Source: Bacteroidota bacterium (GTDB lineage: Bacteria > Bacteroidota > Bacteroidia > AKYH767-A > OLB10). Taken from it: a DNA stretch of 64,000 nucleotides. Shown in pieces: positions 1 through 8,784 of the stretch. The position numbers were made by a program, and so were the translations under genes. Location of the stretch: NCBI GenBank assembly GCA_019136655.1, contig JAGVTU010000005.1:124001-188000 (forward strand), written 5' to 3'. Positions within the stretch are counted from its first letter, which is position 1. Every line of letters begins with the position of its first letter. The notes below the pieces were generated by a model that was given only the letters and a program-made list of their open reading frames with translations, did not search any database and had not been told where the DNA came from.

Positions 1-708
1 ATTATGGTGGCACGTGGCGATTTGGGTGTGGAGATTGACCTGGCACAGGTGCCTATCATTCAGAAAAAACTGGTTCATAAAAGTCGTGCTGCGGGAATTC
101 CTGTAATCATTGCAACACAAATGATGGAGAGCATGATTACCAACTTCAGGCCAACACGTGCCGAAGCAAATGATGTGGGTAATGCTGTGTATGATGGTGC
201 TGATGCGCTTATGCTGAGTGCCGAAACTTCGGTAGGAAAATTTCCTGTTGAAACGGTTAACTCCATGCGAAGAATTATTCAGGCAATTGAATATGATCAG
301 AGTATTTATTACCGAATGAATCATCCTGACAAACATTCCAAAACATTTATATCCGACACACTTTGTTACCATGCTGTGGAGCTTGCGCAACAGTCAGGAG
401 CCAAAGCCATAGCCGCAATGACACATTCAGGTTATACAGCATTCAAAATTTCGAGTCAGCGTCCAAGAGCAGGTATTTTTATTTTCACGGACTACAAACC
501 TATTCTCAATACTCTGAATCTTGTGTGGGGGGTGCGTGGATTGTATTACAATAAATACATCAGCACCGACCAGACCATTGACGATATTAAGAATACGCTG
601 AAGAATGACGGCTACATTGATACAGGTGATGTAATCATACATGTGGCCAGTACGCCCATGCAGAAACGTTCAAGAGCCAATACTATTAAAATAAATGTAG
701 TGGACTAA
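1..708 (+). CDS. pyk: Pyruvate kinase, C-terminal part (5' end cut by window edge)
   Basis: Catalyses phosphoenolpyruvate + ADP to pyruvate + ATP, the last step of glycolysis, in the cytoplasm. The frame is open to base 1 (ATT then ATG), so the visible ATG is an internal Met, not the start. The fragment begins inside the IMVARGDLGVE catalytic motif. It continues through the QMMESM segment and the RPTRAEANDVGNAVYDG signature of the barrel, then the C-terminal regulatory domain. About 235 residues are present, roughly half the usual ~475. The stop is directly followed by the recX start with no spacer, so the two are probably co-transcribed. Confidence 0.97.
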   Translation: MMVARGDLGVEIDLAQVPIIQKKLVHKSRAAGIPVIIATQMMESMITNFRPTRAEANDVGNAVYDGADALMLSAETSVGKFPVETVNSMRRIIQAIEYDQSIYYRMNHPDKHSKTFISDTLCYHAVELAQQSGAKAIAAMTHSGYTAFKISSQRPRAGIFIFTDYKPILNTLNLVWGVRGLYYNKYISTDQTIDDIKNTLKNDGYIDTGDVIIHVASTPMQKRSRANTIKINVVD

Positions 709-1161
709 ATGGTGAGCAGCGACATTCTGAATAAGGCAAAAAAATATTGCGCATATCAGGAGCGCTCGCAACAGGAAGTGAGGGATAAACTTTATTCATT
801 GGGTTTGCATAAAAGCGATGTGGAGGAAACTCTTGCACTGCTGGTGACAGAAGATTATGTAAACGAGCAACGTTTTGCAGTGGCCTATGCAGGAGGAAAA
901 TTCAGGATAAAAAAATGGGGTAAAATAAAAATCAAACAAGGACTTAAGCAGAAAAAAGTTTCTGACTATTGTATCCGCTATGCATTAAACAGCATCAGCA
1001 ATGGCGACTACAGAAAATGTATTTCAGAAATTATTTCAGAAAAAAATGCCAGAGTGACAGAAAAAGATTTGGTCAAACGCAAAGCTAAAATTGCCCGGCA
1101 GGTAATTTCGCGTGGCTTTGAACCGACCCTGGTGTGGGATTTACTGAATGACGCAGATTAA
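709..1161 (+). CDS. recX: Regulatory protein RecX
   Basis: RecX-family proteins bind RecA filaments and limit recombinase activity. The 150-residue protein has the typical all-helical repeat pattern: an N-terminal YCAYQERSQQEVRDKL segment, a central EDYVNEQRFAVAYAGGKFRIKKWG motif that is the family hallmark, and a C-terminal RQVISRGFEPTLVWDLL helix. The ATG abuts the pyk stop codon, implying translational coupling. The last 4 nt overlap the end of a small antisense ORF. Confidence 0.93.
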   Translation: MVSSDILNKAKKYCAYQERSQQEVRDKLYSLGLHKSDVEETLALLVTEDYVNEQRFAVAYAGGKFRIKKWGKIKIKQGLKQKKVSDYCIRYALNSISNGDYRKCISEIISEKNARVTEKDLVKRKAKIARQVISRGFEPTLVWDLLNDAD

Positions 1162-1298
1162 TGAGATAATGTAATCTTCTTGTGGTTAAGTGCTTCAATT
1201 TCTTCAGCAAATAAATCGCGCAGGAAAGCGAGAATGGCTTTAGGCTGAGTAATGATTTTTTTAGCCCTTTTGGTTTTTTTAGCAGTTACCTTTTTCAT
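1158..1298 (-). CDS. Small Lys-rich basic protein, 46 aa, hypothetical
   Basis: An ATG-started ORF converging on recX. The product begins MKKVTAKKTKRAKKI, a strongly basic, histone-tail-like stretch, and continues into an amphipathic helix with the acidic run AEEIEAL. I do not recognise a family. It fills most of the gap between recX and the M1 peptidase gene. Support is the basic-then-helical design and a normal ATG; no clear promoter or ribosome site is visible. It could be chance coding. Confidence 0.45.
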   Translation of the reverse strand: MKKVTAKKTKRAKKIITQPKAILAFLRDLFAEEIEALNHKKITLSH

Positions 1299-1448
1299 TG
1301 TCTTTGTTTTTAAATGTTATACTTTTAATTCGGTAAATCATCTATTCAAATGCCGTACCAAAATTTTATCTTTAAAAGGGCATCAGTGATACTTTTCTGA
1401 ACATTTGTTAAATTTCGTTATACCCAAATATGGTAAAGCTTCTAATTT

Positions 1449-1456
1449 TAGCTTTG
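1449..1456 (+). promoter_or_regulatory. Promoter -7 element (TAGCTTTG)
   Basis: Exact match to the Bacteroidota -7 consensus TAnnTTTG, 19 nt before the ATG of the M1 peptidase gene. No convincing -33 TTG is seen at the usual spacing. Confidence 0.6.
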
Positions 1457-1475
1457 TGTAATAAAACCATTTATT

Positions 1476-3152
1476 ATGACGCGACCTGTATTTAAGACTA
1501 TGCTGTTTTGTATAGCGGTGTTGCTTCAGCAGTCATCCTTTGCGCAACTTCTTTCGGGAAAAGAAAAAAAATTTACCCATGCTGATTCACTTCGTGGAAT
1601 GCTGACACCTTTCCGCACCTGCTATGATGTTACTTATTATGACCTGAATGTGGATATTGATATGGAGAATAAATCCATCAGTGGTTATAACAAAATTTAT
1701 TTTGATGCAGTCAGTGATTTTGAAGTGATGCAGGTGGACTTATCTTCCCTTTTAAAAATAGCCTATATCACCGATCGCGGAAACAACTCATTGCGGTTTA
1801 CCCGCGATGGCGATGCAGTTTTCATCACCATGAATACTAAAATCAATAATGGCGAACGAAATTATATCTCCATCCATTATTCCGGTAAACCACAGGAAGG
1901 CAGGATGCTTCCCTGGGATGGCGGTTTCAAATGGACGAAAGATGCAGATGATCAACCGTGGACTGCTGTTGCCTGTCAGGGGACCGGTGCAAGCGTATGG
2001 TGGCCATGTAAAGAGCATCAAAGTGATGAGCCTGACAGCATGGCAATAAACATTACCGTACCCGCTTCGCTGATGAATATTTCAAACGGCAGATTGCGTG
2101 AGGTAAAAAATGTAGATAATGGCAAAAAACAATACAGTTGGTTTGTGAGCTATCCCATCAACAATTACAATGTGACAGTGAATGTCGGAGTGTTTACACA
2201 TTTCAGTGATGTATATGTGAGCGGAAATGATTCTCTTACGCTTGATTATTATGTGAAACCATACAACCTCGAAAAGGCAAAAAAACAGTTTCAGCAGGTG
2301 AAGCCAATGCTTGCCTGTTTCGAAAAGTATTTCGGACGATATCCTTTCTGGCGTGATGGATACAAACTTGTTGAAACGCCCTATCTTGGTATGGAGCATC
2401 AGAGTTGTATTGCCTATGGCAATAAATACCAGCATGGATATTTGGGAATGGATTATTCGGGAATAGGTATTGAGTTTGATTACATCATCATACATGAAAC
2501 GGCACATGAGTGGTGGGGCAATAACATCACCACTAAAGACATTGCCGATATGTGGGTGCATGAAGGTTTTGGAAGTTATACCGAAGTGTTATATGTAGAA
2601 TGTTTATATGGAAAACAAAAAGGGAATGACTACGTCAATGCGCAGAAGAAAAAGGTTTCCAATGATCGTCCTGTGATAGGACATTATAATGTTAACGAGG
2701 AGGGAAGTGGTGATATGTATCCCAAAGGAAGCCTGATGCTGCATACCATCAGAAATTATATCAACAATGACTCTTTATGGTTTTCAATAATACTTGAATT
2801 GCAACAAACATTCGCATTGCAAACTGTAAATACTCAACAAATAGAAGACTATATAAGTAAGCAAAGTGGCATTGATTTATCGCCTGTGTTTGATCAGTAT
2901 TTGCGACATGCTGCCATACCTGTTTTGGAATATGAAGTAAAAAGTACAAACCCACTGACCTTGCGTTGCAGGTGGAAAGCTGATGTAAAAGAGTTTAATC
3001 TTCCTGTTTGGATTGGTAAAGGCTCTTCCATGCAATCGCTGAAGGTAACTACCTCCTGGCAAAATTTTGAATTGAAGGGAATGGATGAGAAATCTCTGGA
3101 CATCAGAGATGATCTGGGCTATTTCAAAATAATTGACCTGACTAAAAAATAG
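1476..3152 (+). CDS. Secreted M1 family metallopeptidase (aminopeptidase N-like)
   Basis: Zinc aminopeptidase predicted to be exported. Residues 1-23 form a signal peptide (hydrophobic LFCIAVLLQQSSFAQ). The M1 N-terminal beta domain follows. The exopeptidase motif is GMEHQ instead of the usual GAMEN. The zinc site is HETAHEWW at 340-347, with ligand Glu363 in WVHEGF, giving the canonical HEXXH-X18-E. At 558 aa it is shorter than full aminopeptidase N and lacks the large C-terminal helical domain, as in compact bacterial M1 proteins. No T9SS sorting domain is visible. Monocistronic, with its own promoter. Confidence 0.9.
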   Translation: MTRPVFKTMLFCIAVLLQQSSFAQLLSGKEKKFTHADSLRGMLTPFRTCYDVTYYDLNVDIDMENKSISGYNKIYFDAVSDFEVMQVDLSSLLKIAYITDRGNNSLRFTRDGDAVFITMNTKINNGERNYISIHYSGKPQEGRMLPWDGGFKWTKDADDQPWTAVACQGTGASVWWPCKEHQSDEPDSMAINITVPASLMNISNGRLREVKNVDNGKKQYSWFVSYPINNYNVTVNVGVFTHFSDVYVSGNDSLTLDYYVKPYNLEKAKKQFQQVKPMLACFEKYFGRYPFWRDGYKLVETPYLGMEHQSCIAYGNKYQHGYLGMDYSGIGIEFDYIIIHETAHEWWGNNITTKDIADMWVHEGFGSYTEVLYVECLYGKQKGNDYVNAQKKKVSNDRPVIGHYNVNEEGSGDMYPKGSLMLHTIRNYINNDSLWFSIILELQQTFALQTVNTQQIEDYISKQSGIDLSPVFDQYLRHAAIPVLEYEVKSTNPLTLRCRWKADVKEFNLPVWIGKGSSMQSLKVTTSWQNFELKGMDEKSLDIRDDLGYFKIIDLTKK

Positions 3153-3164
3153 AACTTGAATGTA

Positions 3165-3193
3165 ATAAAAAAAGCAGGTAAATGAATACCTGC
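3165..3193 (-). terminator. Intrinsic terminator of the haem-uptake-like operon
   Basis: A perfect 7-bp stem GCAGGTA/TACCTGC with a 6-nt loop. Read on the minus strand it is followed by seven T residues, so it ends minus-strand transcription coming from the gene at 3282. On the plus strand the T tract is weak, though it may also serve the convergent M1 peptidase gene. Confidence 0.75.
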
Positions 3194-3281
3194 CTTTAAT
3201 ACCTTACATCATTTTATTTCTGATGCAAGAGGGGGATTAACCAATATCTCAGAGTGACATTTTTTTAAATGTACATTCAGA

Positions 3282-4517
3282 TTAATTCTTCACCAGTTTA
3301 AGCTGTGTTTGTTCACCTGCAGTCTGAATGTTTACTACGTAAATGCCTGCTGCGAATCCGGCAGTAGGAATGTCTATACGTTGCATACCTGCCAACTGAT
3401 AATTTTGTTTGTAAACACTTTTTCCGCTGATATCATAAATATTAATTTCTGCCTGCTGGTTTTTTGTTGTTGTAAGCACAAGTGATGTGTTGTCAGTTGC
3501 AGGGTTGGGATATAAAGAAACCACATCAACTGTTTTCACATCGTTAATGCTTAACGGACCTAAGTCGTACTGGTCAAAATAGAAGTTACCATTTGCAGAA
3601 CCGCCAAAGCCGGTGAAAACGATTTTCCATTTATGTGCATGACGGTCAATAACGAAAAACACGGTAGAATCAGCAATTACAAATGTTGATCCGTTAAATG
3701 ATTTCCAGTCGTAACCGATGATGTTATTTTCATAAGAATAAGTAAGTCCTGCATCAGTTGCTGTGGCTGCATCCACAGGATATGCTTTTACTGCCTGCAC
3801 ACTGTCGTTGGTAAGCACACCCGTAACTTTGTAATTGATAAAATGGTCAACATACTGTGCAAAGCTCAGATCCCAATCCTGCTTAAGAGGTTCACGGTCT
3901 AAGTACTGATCATTCTGAATGGAGTAGTATCCGAAATTTTTACCCGGATAATTCAGTTTGTTGAACGAACGTAACACTTCATTGCTGCCATCCAGATCGG
4001 CATAGCGAAAGTTATAAGTAGAGTTAGACAAAGATTCTATACAAAGTTTTTTGTACGTATTGTTGCTGAGTTTGATAAAATAAATTGAGTCGCCCATGAT
4101 AATGTGCGTTCCCAAATCATAAACACCCCATCCCAGATCGAATGCATTGCTTGTGTCAGCAGTGGTGTTGAAAGCACCATTGAACATGTGTGCTTCATTA
4201 TTTAGTAGCTCATTGTTAGTCATGCCTGCAGTGTCGGCAACGGTCATCAAACTCCATTCAGAGGCATCTCTGCCTGCACTGTACAGTTTTACATTGTTCT
4301 TCGAATTAATCAGAATGGCCGCTTCAAATCCTGATATCTGAAATGCCAGATCCCAGTCAGTATTGCTGACTGTTGATACTGTTGCATTGGCCATGCTGTA
4401 AAAAGTTTGATCTGAATAACCTGTATTGACTGTAACAATTTGTTGCACTTGTGCAGTTGCCATTGCAGGCAGCAGTAATGCTATAATGGTTTTTTTAATT
4501 GTTGATAATTGTATCAT
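3282..4517 (-). CDS. HmuY-like secreted protein with T9SS type A sorting domain
   Basis: Predicted haem-binding (haemophore-like) protein of 411 aa. It has a signal peptide (KKTIIALLLPAMATAQ), an HmuY-like body with repeated WDLAF/WDLSF strands, and a terminal segment in which a YDWKSF motif is followed by a VFFVIDRHAHKWKIVF strand. The last ~75 residues form a Por-secretion type A domain (SLYPNPATDNTSL ... IYVVNIQTAGEQTQLKLVKN) directing T9SS export and surface attachment or release. Third gene of a minus-strand operon, 18 nt after an HmuY-like lipoprotein and downstream of a TonB receptor. HmuY assignment is from sequence pattern; the ligand is inferred. Confidence 0.75.
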   Translation of the reverse strand: MIQLSTIKKTIIALLLPAMATAQVQQIVTVNTGYSDQTFYSMANATVSTVSNTDWDLAFQISGFEAAILINSKNNVKLYSAGRDASEWSLMTVADTAGMTNNELLNNEAHMFNGAFNTTADTSNAFDLGWGVYDLGTHIIMGDSIYFIKLSNNTYKKLCIESLSNSTYNFRYADLDGSNEVLRSFNKLNYPGKNFGYYSIQNDQYLDREPLKQDWDLSFAQYVDHFINYKVTGVLTNDSVQAVKAYPVDAATATDAGLTYSYENNIIGYDWKSFNGSTFVIADSTVFFVIDRHAHKWKIVFTGFGGSANGNFYFDQYDLGPLSINDVKTVDVVSLYPNPATDNTSLVLTTTKNQQAEINIYDISGKSVYKQNYQLAGMQRIDIPTAGFAAGIYVVNIQTAGEQTQLKLVKN

Positions 4518-4535
4518 GTATTTGTAGTATTGATG

Positions 4536-5567
4536 TTATAAAATTCGTTGATATTGAAATGCGGGACATCCGCGTAATCCCTGTGCATTGTAGAAGTCGT
4601 AATACTTCAGCTTGTAATATTCACCATTATGATTTTTTATCACATAAAATAAATCAGGCACGATGTAATACATATTAGTGTTGAAATCAAAATCTTTCCA
4701 GTCAAAGCCCATGACATTGGCATCATTATAAAATGTAAAATTGGCAATGTCATTATGATTGAATACACCAAAAGGTTTGTATCCCGGTACTGAATCTTTT
4801 TTGAGGATGGCACAGGTTGTTTCATTCCATCTGTTGGTCATGGTTCCGTTTACCAGATAAAACCTGAACTGCAATGTTTCTTCCCAGTAAGTATGAATGT
4901 ACCGCGTAAAAACAATATCCCACTGATCTTTGGGCGGAGCCAATGAAACCATGGTGCCACCATTGGTAAAACTAAAATACATGAGCGAATAGCTGTCATC
5001 TTTTGGAACAGTGAATTCGTGATAGTCGCTGTTGTCAAGTTTGGAATAACGTATTACATAATCACTGCTGCTGATTGAAACTATCTGTAATTTTCTGTAC
5101 CTGTCGCTGCCGAAGTGATTATACTTGCCGCGGTCAATCACTACAACAGTATTATTGCTGTTTCCTGCAGCGTCCTTGTTTTTTCCGAAGGCAGTGCTGT
5201 CGCCCAGCCATGTATCTGCATCTGTTGCCCACACCAATCCTGTTGTGTCGGTATTTGCAAGGCCAGTTGAAGCTGAACGCCATGCAAACATATACTTGCC
5301 TGTATTCAGATAGATATATTGTCCCTGTGGTGATGCTTCAAATGCCAAATCATAATCTTTGATAGCACTGTATTTTGTATCTCCTGTAGTCAGGTTTACA
5401 AATATCATCGTATCATAATTCACTCCCATACTCACCTGCATGGAGCTCATGGTGGTGTCAATAGGAGGAAGTACTATTGCCTTGTCATTGTCTTTTTCGC
5501 AGGATGCAAACAGCAATGTTGTGACGATTGCAGAAACAAAAAATAAAAGTTGTTTTGTTTTTTTCAT
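4536..5567 (-). CDS. HmuY family lipoprotein
   Basis: 343-aa lipoprotein. The signal peptide ends in the lipobox LLFASC, so Cys is lipidated. HmuY proteins bind haem outside the cell and hand it to a partner TonB receptor, which here is encoded 3 nt upstream. Features shared with the family and with the next gene are a YDLAFEAS strand near the N terminus, the RYRKLQIV strand, a central QWDIVFTRY motif, and a FDWKDFDF turn followed by YYIVPDLFYVIKNHNGEYYKLKYYDF at the C terminus. It has no T9SS domain, unlike its downstream paralogue, so the pair probably occupies two locations (membrane-anchored and T9SS-exported). Confidence 0.8.
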   Translation of the reverse strand: MKKTKQLLFFVSAIVTTLLFASCEKDNDKAIVLPPIDTTMSSMQVSMGVNYDTMIFVNLTTGDTKYSAIKDYDLAFEASPQGQYIYLNTGKYMFAWRSASTGLANTDTTGLVWATDADTWLGDSTAFGKNKDAAGNSNNTVVVIDRGKYNHFGSDRYRKLQIVSISSSDYVIRYSKLDNSDYHEFTVPKDDSYSLMYFSFTNGGTMVSLAPPKDQWDIVFTRYIHTYWEETLQFRFYLVNGTMTNRWNETTCAILKKDSVPGYKPFGVFNHNDIANFTFYNDANVMGFDWKDFDFNTNMYYIVPDLFYVIKNHNGEYYKLKYYDFYNAQGLRGCPAFQYQRIL

Positions 5568-5570
5568 TTG

Positions 5571-7772
5571 CTAAAGACTCAGTTGAAGTTTAACACAGTA
5601 AAGCCTGCCCGGCAGTATGGATGATGAGCTGCTGCTGCTTCCATGCACCTGTCCGGTTGACATTTGTCTGATGGTGGTTACGTTGAAAATATTTTTTACT
5701 CCCGCACTTAATGTGAATCGCTCTTTCCAGAATGATTTACCTGCAATAATATCCATCAGCTGATAGGCTTCGCTTCGCAGAATACTTTCCTGTTCAGCAT
5801 CATCTACTACAAACACCGGCATGGCTCCGTTGTATTTATAATAAGCATTCACATTCACTCCAACTGCAGGCCATTGCCAGCCCAGAGCACCGTTGACCTG
5901 TGTAAACCATTCAAGCTTACTGCTTCCTTCTGCATATTGCGAAGTGTTGCCTGTATGTGCTACACCACCACTCAGCGACCAGTTACCATAAGTTACGGTC
6001 TCTGTCCATTCGGCACCTGTTGCTGTGTAATGTCCAACATTGATGTAGGTGTAAAGGTTGGATGTATCGCTGTACTGTGCCAATGTAATCAGGTTCGACA
6101 CTTTATTGTAAAAGCCTTTTATTTCTGATTCCAATTGCAGCTTTCCTGTTTTGTAACGATGGTTCAGTGACAATTGATAGTTGTCAGACGACTCAGGTTT
6201 AATATCAGGGTTACCCTGAATGTTGTGATTGATATCCACAAAATCGAGATACAATTCTTTCAGCCCCGGTGCACGAAATCCTTTGCTGTAACTTGCACGC
6301 ACTGCCATTGATGGTGTGAAGTCATATTTTACATTCACCGATGGAATTAGCGGAGCTTTGTACATGGTGTTGTACGAATAGCGCAAGCCCGGTCTGATGA
6401 GAAGATTTTTTATCCCTGTGTATTCAGCACTGGCAAACACTGCATAATCATCCACATGACGGTTGCGGTCCAGTCGCTTGCCGTTTCCGCTTTCAAGGTT
6501 CAGGTCAATGCCTGTCTGAAAATTTATTTTACGGTCGTCATTGATGTGATTCCATGCGCTGCGGACATTCCATGCAGCAAATGCTGTAGTGTCACGAAAT
6601 TCAGGCGTTGTAAGTTCGGTTTGCTGAAGTGCAACCATGTCTTTATAATACACTTCTTTTCTTCTGTTGTAGGAAGAGTAAGAAATGTGACCGGTAATTT
6701 TATTTTTTTCGTCAGCATAGTAATCATAACTTATCACCTGACTATGTCGCAGTGTTTTGTAATACGAATCATATGCATACGCTGAAAACGGTGTGATGGT
6801 AACAGGCCCTTTGTCTGAAATTTTTTCATCGAATAAGTTAAGCTGATAGTTCAGTTTTATTTTTCCAAAAACAGCACTTATCATTGCCGAACCGTAATAC
6901 TGTGTTTTTGGTTTCCATTCATACACTCTTCTGTCGTCTGTCAGATTCCATCCCTGAAATAAATTACGTCCTGCAGAAAGTTTCAGATTGATTTTATTCA
7001 ATGCAGCCTGAGCACTTATGTCAGCATTGTAGGTGCCGATACTTTCGTAATAAGCAGTGGCCGATGCCGAATTTTTTCTGATGTTCTGCGGTTTGGTGAT
7101 GATGTTGATGACTCCTGCAATAGCATCCGTACCGTAAGAAGTGCTCATAGGTCCTTCCACCACTTCAATACGTTCCACGTTGGAAGTGTTAAGCTGGCTC
7201 AGGTCAATGTTTCCATTCATTCTGCCGATTACAGGAACACCGTCTATCAACACTTTTATATTATTCATATCCAAGCCTTGCATTGTCAATGTACTTCCGA
7301 AAGCCTGATCGTAGCCGGTACGCATGTTCAGTTGTTTGCCAAGTACATCAGCGGCATTTACTGCTGCCATTGAAGAGATATGTTCTTTGTCAATAATTTT
7401 CACGGTATAAGCCGACTGCATTACAGGCACAGGAGTGTAGGTAGAAGTGATGGCTACCTGATCAAGGGTTATTTCGCTGCGCTGCAGATGTATTGTTTGT
7501 TCACCGGAGTTCAGGGACGTAAGTTTCTGAGGCGTGTAACCAATACATTTTATTTCAACAACAGATTTTTCACTGTCGAGTAATGACAATGTAACCCGAC
7601 CATTATAGTCAGGCAGATAAACAGTGGTTTTTCCTGAAGGTAAACTTAAAAACACTACTGCCCCGGTTACTGCTTTGTTGTCAGTAGCATCTTTAATTAC
7701 CAGAGTATGTTCCGAAGCATAGAGGCCTGTTGCCTGAATCAGAAAAATGAATATTAGCGCTGCTTTTCTCAC
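5571..7772 (-). CDS. TonB-dependent outer-membrane receptor (HmuR-like partner)
   Basis: Energy-coupled outer-membrane importer. I place the start at GTG 7772, giving a normal signal peptide (RKAALIFIFLIQATGLYA). The longer TTG at 7781 lies inside the promoter -7 box. Order: carboxypeptidase-like regulatory domain (residues ~25-100), plug domain with VLIDGVPV and VERIEVVEGPMSTSYGTDAIAGVINIIT, then a 22-strand-type barrel with NPDIKPESSDNYQLS, ending in a C-terminal aromatic strand. About 733 aa, normal for a siderophore or haem receptor. First gene of an operon with two HmuY-like proteins, which suggests haem or a related iron chelate as substrate; the substrate is inference. Confidence 0.88.
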   Translation of the reverse strand: MRKAALIFIFLIQATGLYASEHTLVIKDATDNKAVTGAVVFLSLPSGKTTVYLPDYNGRVTLSLLDSEKSVVEIKCIGYTPQKLTSLNSGEQTIHLQRSEITLDQVAITSTYTPVPVMQSAYTVKIIDKEHISSMAAVNAADVLGKQLNMRTGYDQAFGSTLTMQGLDMNNIKVLIDGVPVIGRMNGNIDLSQLNTSNVERIEVVEGPMSTSYGTDAIAGVINIITKPQNIRKNSASATAYYESIGTYNADISAQAALNKINLKLSAGRNLFQGWNLTDDRRVYEWKPKTQYYGSAMISAVFGKIKLNYQLNLFDEKISDKGPVTITPFSAYAYDSYYKTLRHSQVISYDYYADEKNKITGHISYSSYNRRKEVYYKDMVALQQTELTTPEFRDTTAFAAWNVRSAWNHINDDRKINFQTGIDLNLESGNGKRLDRNRHVDDYAVFASAEYTGIKNLLIRPGLRYSYNTMYKAPLIPSVNVKYDFTPSMAVRASYSKGFRAPGLKELYLDFVDINHNIQGNPDIKPESSDNYQLSLNHRYKTGKLQLESEIKGFYNKVSNLITLAQYSDTSNLYTYINVGHYTATGAEWTETVTYGNWSLSGGVAHTGNTSQYAEGSSKLEWFTQVNGALGWQWPAVGVNVNAYYKYNGAMPVFVVDDAEQESILRSEAYQLMDIIAGKSFWKERFTLSAGVKNIFNVTTIRQMSTGQVHGSSSSSSSILPGRLYCVKLQLSL

Positions 7773-7778
7773 GGGGGA

Positions 7779-7786
7779 CAAAAGTA
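7779..7786 (-). promoter_or_regulatory. Promoter -7 element (TACTTTTG) of the TonB/HmuY operon
   Basis: Exact TAnnTTTG match on the minus strand, with only 6 nt between it and the GTG start at 7772. The transcript would therefore be almost or fully leaderless. The alternative TTG start codon is part of this box. Confidence 0.6.
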
Positions 7787-7819
7787 TTTTCGCGGGTAAA
7801 AACTATGCCCCTTACTTTG

Positions 7820-7833
7820 TTGATAAAAATCAA
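7820..7833. promoter_or_regulatory. Inverted repeat upstream of the TonB/HmuY operon, possible operator
   Basis: TTGAT-AAAA-ATCAA, a perfect 5-bp inverted repeat centred about 40 nt upstream of the operon's -7 box. Position and symmetry fit a regulator site (for example for iron control), but it is short, AT-rich and could be chance. Confidence 0.3.
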
Positions 7834-7962
7834 TAGAAAGGTATTATTGACAGATATATGACAATTAATTTAGCAGGTGAAAATTCACTGAGTAGTACAA
7901 TTTATTTTTCCAAAAAGAAAATGTAAATAGTAATACTGCGTTAGTACAAAAATCACAATTTA

Positions 7963-8784
7963 ATGACAAAACAATCTGTAGTCGAAGAAATACGTACAGC
8001 ACTGGAGCAAATCAACCGTCAGTATGCTGTATTCACTGTAGGCAACCGAATTCCTGAAGATGACGAACTGGATATGCTTAAAGGAAAAATTATCCGTTTG
8101 TATGATAAAATAAATATGCTTCAGTTAGTGGAGGGAAGCCCGGTTCAGCCTCCGGTGCAACACTTTCCTTCATCAGGAATTGAGTTGATGCAAACTGAAA
8201 GAACACCGGTTTCCAAGGTGCAGCAGGAGATTGAAAAGACAGTCAGCCTGCCTGAAGAAAAAGTGGAGATTCCACAACCTGTAGAAACAAAACAGGAAAC
8301 CAAAGTTGCACAGCCGGAAAACAGCAGTGATGAAATTATATTTAATGCACCTCAGGCCGAAGCAGAAGAAGTTAAGGAAGTTGAATTAGTTAAACCTGTG
8401 GTAGCCGAAGTGCAGGCAGTTCGTTCAGGTATTTTTAAGGAAAGTGAGCCTACCATTGCACAGCAGTTTCATGAGTCGGAAACCATTCACGATAAAATTG
8501 GTGCAGCACAACATGCCTTTGCTGTTGCCGACAAACTCAAACTAAGTCCTGTTACCGATTTGGTTAAAGCGATTGGTATAAACGAAAAATTTTTATTCAT
8601 CAGTCAGTTGTTCAACAACAACCATCAGGCGTATCAGCAAGCTATTGACAAACTCAACAACTCCAAAACTTTTGCTGATGCCTACATGTATTTTGATACG
8701 GAAGTAGTTTCTCAGTTTCATTCCGACAAAACTTCTGATGTTTACAAACAGTTTATAGACTTACTTCAGAGACGATTTATCTGA
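7963..8784 (+). CDS. Conserved-looking hypothetical protein with disordered middle
   Basis: 273 aa, no signal peptide or membrane segment. The N-terminal ~55 residues form a predicted helical pair (VVEEIRTALEQINRQ ... LKGKIIRLYDKINML). Residues ~60-165 are rich in Pro, Glu, Gln and Val and look disordered. The C-terminal ~85 residues (DLVKAIGINEKFLFISQLFNNN ... FIDLLQRRF) resemble a helical domain I associate with uncharacterised Bacteroidota proteins. Function unknown. Its TGA overlaps the ATG of the M28 peptidase gene by one base, so they are co-translated. Confidence 0.7.
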   Translation: MTKQSVVEEIRTALEQINRQYAVFTVGNRIPEDDELDMLKGKIIRLYDKINMLQLVEGSPVQPPVQHFPSSGIELMQTERTPVSKVQQEIEKTVSLPEEKVEIPQPVETKQETKVAQPENSSDEIIFNAPQAEAEEVKEVELVKPVVAEVQAVRSGIFKESEPTIAQQFHESETIHDKIGAAQHAFAVADKLKLSPVTDLVKAIGINEKFLFISQLFNNNHQAYQQAIDKLNNSKTFADAYMYFDTEVVSQFHSDKTSDVYKQFIDLLQRRFI

